Assembly (NCBI GenBank): GCA_025093555.1
Contig: JAIWNF010000014.1
Coordinates: 1 to 64,000, forward strand
Direction: 5' to 3'
Source: Circinella umbellata
Lineage: Eukaryota; Mucoromycota; Mucoromycetes; Mucorales; Lichtheimiaceae
Length of the DNA: 64,000 nt
In this document: in pieces, positions 61,526 to 64,000 of the stretch
Numbering within the stretch: position 1 is the first letter of the stretch
Layout of the letters: each line of letters begins with the position of its first letter
Position numbers and translations under genes: made by a program
Notes under the pieces: model-generated
Seen by the model: only the letters and a program-made list of their open reading frames with translations
What the model was told of the DNA's origin: nothing
Database searches by the model: none

Positions 61526-63568
61526 GCACCCGTAGTAATTTAATACCTTGAAGTTATCAACACCAGTTCTTGTGATATCTAACTGGGTTTCACGCATTTG
61601 CCCACTTTGCTCATCAGTTACTTGAACCCATATTTGCCAACGATCAGCTTTGTCACCTAAAGATGCTTCTGTTTTAGCCCACATGGCAGCGTTTACAGCA
61701 GCCAATTGTTGCATATCAGGTTCTGATAATTTAGTCGTCCTGTATCCATCTGGATATTCTTCCGCCAAAAAGTTGGTTGTAATGGTTTTACCCGCTCGGA
61801 AACGTGGGTGACCAGCCACACTACGTAATAATGGAATATTATGGGTCACACCCTTAATAACATATTCATCAAGAGCATGGATCATACTGTCAAGTGCTTC
61901 ATCACGGGTCTTGCCATGAGTTGTAAGTTTGCATAATAATGGATCATAATCAACTGCGATATCCGTGCCTTCCTTGATACCAGAATCACAACGAACATGT
62001 TCTAAAGATTTAGAGGGTTCCTGATAAACCAAGAGTCTTCCAACAGACGGTAAATATTTTGTTGGGTCCTCAGCATAGACGCGTGATTCAATAGCCCAGC
62101 CATTGCATTGAATATCTTGCTGTTGAATCGATAAAGGGTGACCAGCTGCAGAATATAACATTTGTTCGACAAGATCAAGACCAGTAACACATTCTGTAAT
62201 AGGGTGTTCTACTTGAAGCCGTGTGTTCATTTCCAAAAAGTAAAAGTTACGATCGGTATCCATCAAAAATTCCACCGTACCTGATTTTTGATAATTAATA
62301 CTCTTGTTTTTTTAGAACGACAAATTTCTGTAATAATCCGATACACATATATGCAGGTACAAACATATAAGCAGATTTAATTCATCTCCCCTGTTATTTT
62401 AATTTAAATTTCATTTTTACCTGCCGAATTGTATTTTACATGACGTGCCAACGCAACAGCTTCTTCACCCATTTTTTTCCTTGTTTCTGGATCCACATGA
62501 ACACTGGGTGATTCTTCAATCACTTTTTGATTTCGTCGTTGAATCGAACATTCCCGTTCTGGAAGGTAAACCACATTACCATGTTTATCCCCCAATATTT
62601 GAATTTCGATATGCCGTGGTTGATCAATATACTTTTCAATCAACAACCGATCGTCATCGAAAGAAGATTTTGATTCTTGTTTCGCCAATTTAAAACCTTC
62701 TTTTAATTCATCATCGTTCCATGCAATTCGCATTCCCTTTCCACCACCGCCCGCACTCGCCTTCACCATAACTGGATAACCAATGTCATGAGCTACTTGA
62801 AGAGCTGTTTGAACTGATTTTACTTCACCATCATATCCAGGAATACAATGAATATTACTAGCATGAGCAATCAATTTACTTTGAATCTTATCGCCCATAG
62901 CAGCAATTGCATCGGCAGAAGGTCCAACAAAGGTAATATTGGCATCTTCTAATGCCTTGACAAAAGCAAAATTTTCGCTTAGAAACCCATATCCAGGATG
63001 AACAGCTTGGGCATTCGTTTGTCGTACAGCATCTAGAATCCGGGGTATGGATAAATAGGATTGTGCATCACCCAGACACACAGCTTCATCAGCCAGCTGA
63101 ACATGCTGTGCCTTTGCATCAAGTTCGGAATACACTGCGACAGTGCGTATGCCCATTTTACGAGCAGTTTTGATTATTCGACAAGCAATTTCTCCTCGAT
63201 TGGCGATAAGTAACTTATCAAAAGTCTTTATGTATATATATAAATATTAGATTCGTTCCAAAGAAAAGAAAAAAGACGTTTTCACTTTTTGTAAAACGTG
63301 AATGTTCATTATGAATAAATTATATTACCTTCTTATAAGGTAGCGCATTTGTTGAATATCGAATGGTCGTTGGTAATAAATGGGAATTCTTACTATTTCG
63401 ATAATATGTCGATCGCGTTTTTGGTTGGTATAAAGAAGGTGATCGATAAAATGAACCATGAGTGGAAAAATGTCGTGTATGTAATAACAGAGTAGGAATT
63501 GGTGCGTGAGCCGTAGATCTCGACACATTTAGTAAACGACCTCCTACTCTGTAAATGTGTGGTGACAT
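60833..63568 (-). CDS. PCCA: propionyl-CoA carboxylase alpha subunit, mitochondrial
   Basis: Biotin-dependent carboxylase subunit converting propionyl-CoA to methylmalonyl-CoA with the beta subunit. Six exons (63568-63329, 63225-62421, 62280-61547, 61463-61305, 61220-61080, 60988-60833) give 744 aa; human PCCA is 728. The first exon is a Ser/Thr/Arg/His-rich mitochondrial presequence. The biotin-carboxylase domain starts [15 protein letters not shown], with [13 protein letters not shown]-grasp [38 protein letters not shown] and [16 protein letters not shown]. The PCCA-type middle has [20 protein letters not shown]. The C-terminal biotinyl domain has VVEAMKMQN with the biotin Lys near residue 707. 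Over the carboxylase domain the sequence follows PCCA more closely than methylcrotonyl-CoA or pyruvate carboxylase, judged by memory. Confidence 0.92.
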
Positions 63569-64000
63569 GGCATTAGGAGGAGCTTAGTGTTTTATGGTTA
63601 AGTTTCCTGGTATAATTCGTTTCAATGACAACAACAAAAAATGTGGGGAGAAAAAGAGATAATGATCCTGCGGAGCAAAACTGTAGTACTGATTGATTAT
63701 AAACGTGAGAGAATAGAATGCATTTTTTGTCATGTTTTTTATTTTCAAAAATTACTCTTATTCTTGCTATAGTCTTTCTAACCGTCCTCTGAAATTAATA
63801 AATCAAACCGATGGTTTCGAGGTGATATTCTTTATAAGCTCATCTTCCCACTAATTTCTTTTTTCTTTGAAAGTACAATGCAATACGATTTCGTAAAGTG
63901 TGGTCATAATATCGTTGTGGCATATAATTTACCCGGAAATGATGTTATTTTTCACACACTTTGCGAAATAATACATTATATATAAAAGATCAAATAATTA
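63569..64000. other. promoter side of PCCA to the window edge
   Basis: AT-rich, no open frame of note. The next gene, if any begins here, is not visible. Confidence 0.5.

Noticed and set aside
60833..63568. Recent bacterial transfer of the carboxylase gene
   Set aside because: It has five spliceosomal introns, host-like composition, and a mitochondrial presequence, all consistent with vertical inheritance.

Overview
The window looks like nuclear DNA of an early-diverging fungus, most likely Mucoromycota and probably Mucorales. The genes have many short AT-rich introns, the intergenic DNA is very AT-rich, and the gene set is eukaryotic. There is no sign of operons, bacterial ribosome-binding sites, CRISPR arrays or organellar DNA. 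The order-level call rests on general resemblance only. Coordinates of spliced genes were obtained by joining GT..AG introns by eye; every exon chain reported with an exact protein length sums to a whole number of codons.

Left part (1-37 kb) is mostly core genome: the edge of an unknown minus-strand gene, ribosomal protein uS12/RPS23, a vacuolar-type amino-acid transporter, an 7.4 kb poorly coding stretch with a 464-bp Mutator-like MITE and decayed ORFs, an F-box/LRR protein, CTP synthase, a tandem AAA+ ATPase, a Q/N-rich protein with WG/GW motifs, the glycerophosphocholine phosphodiesterase GDE1 (SPX-ankyrin-GDPD), a 5.4 kb gene-poor gap, a class I phosphatidylinositol transfer protein and a metaxin/SAM37-like outer-membrane import subunit.

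The middle (38-50 kb) is an accessory island. It holds a 2.48-kb element with long inverted repeats and 8-bp target duplications, which contains an LTR copy and a broken RTC4-like domain. Next come relics of unknown genes, a broken PIF1/Helitron-type helicase, a decayed multi-exon gene, a second solo LTR, and a divergent pair of unrecognised genes (a coiled-coil/Q-rich protein and a small zinc-knuckle acidic protein). A 781-bp Tc1/mariner-type MITE has landed in the 3' end of the zinc-knuckle gene.

Right part (52-64 kb) returns to core genes: a 15-exon SIN3 corepressor, a complete 1.72-kb Tc1/mariner-type transposon with an open DDE transposase, mitochondrial ribosomal protein uS19m, and the propionyl-CoA carboxylase alpha subunit.

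Neighbouring core genes do not form an obvious pathway, although phospholipid metabolism recurs: CTP synthase supplies CTP for phospholipid synthesis, GDE1 recycles glycerophosphocholine, and the PITP moves phosphatidylinositol and phosphatidylcholine. The best candidates for something undescribed are the composite 8-bp-TSD element, the divergent gene pair beside it, the WG/GW Q-rich protein, and the splicing oddities (an 8-nt micro-exon in the PITP and a stop-free 3n intron in CTP synthase).
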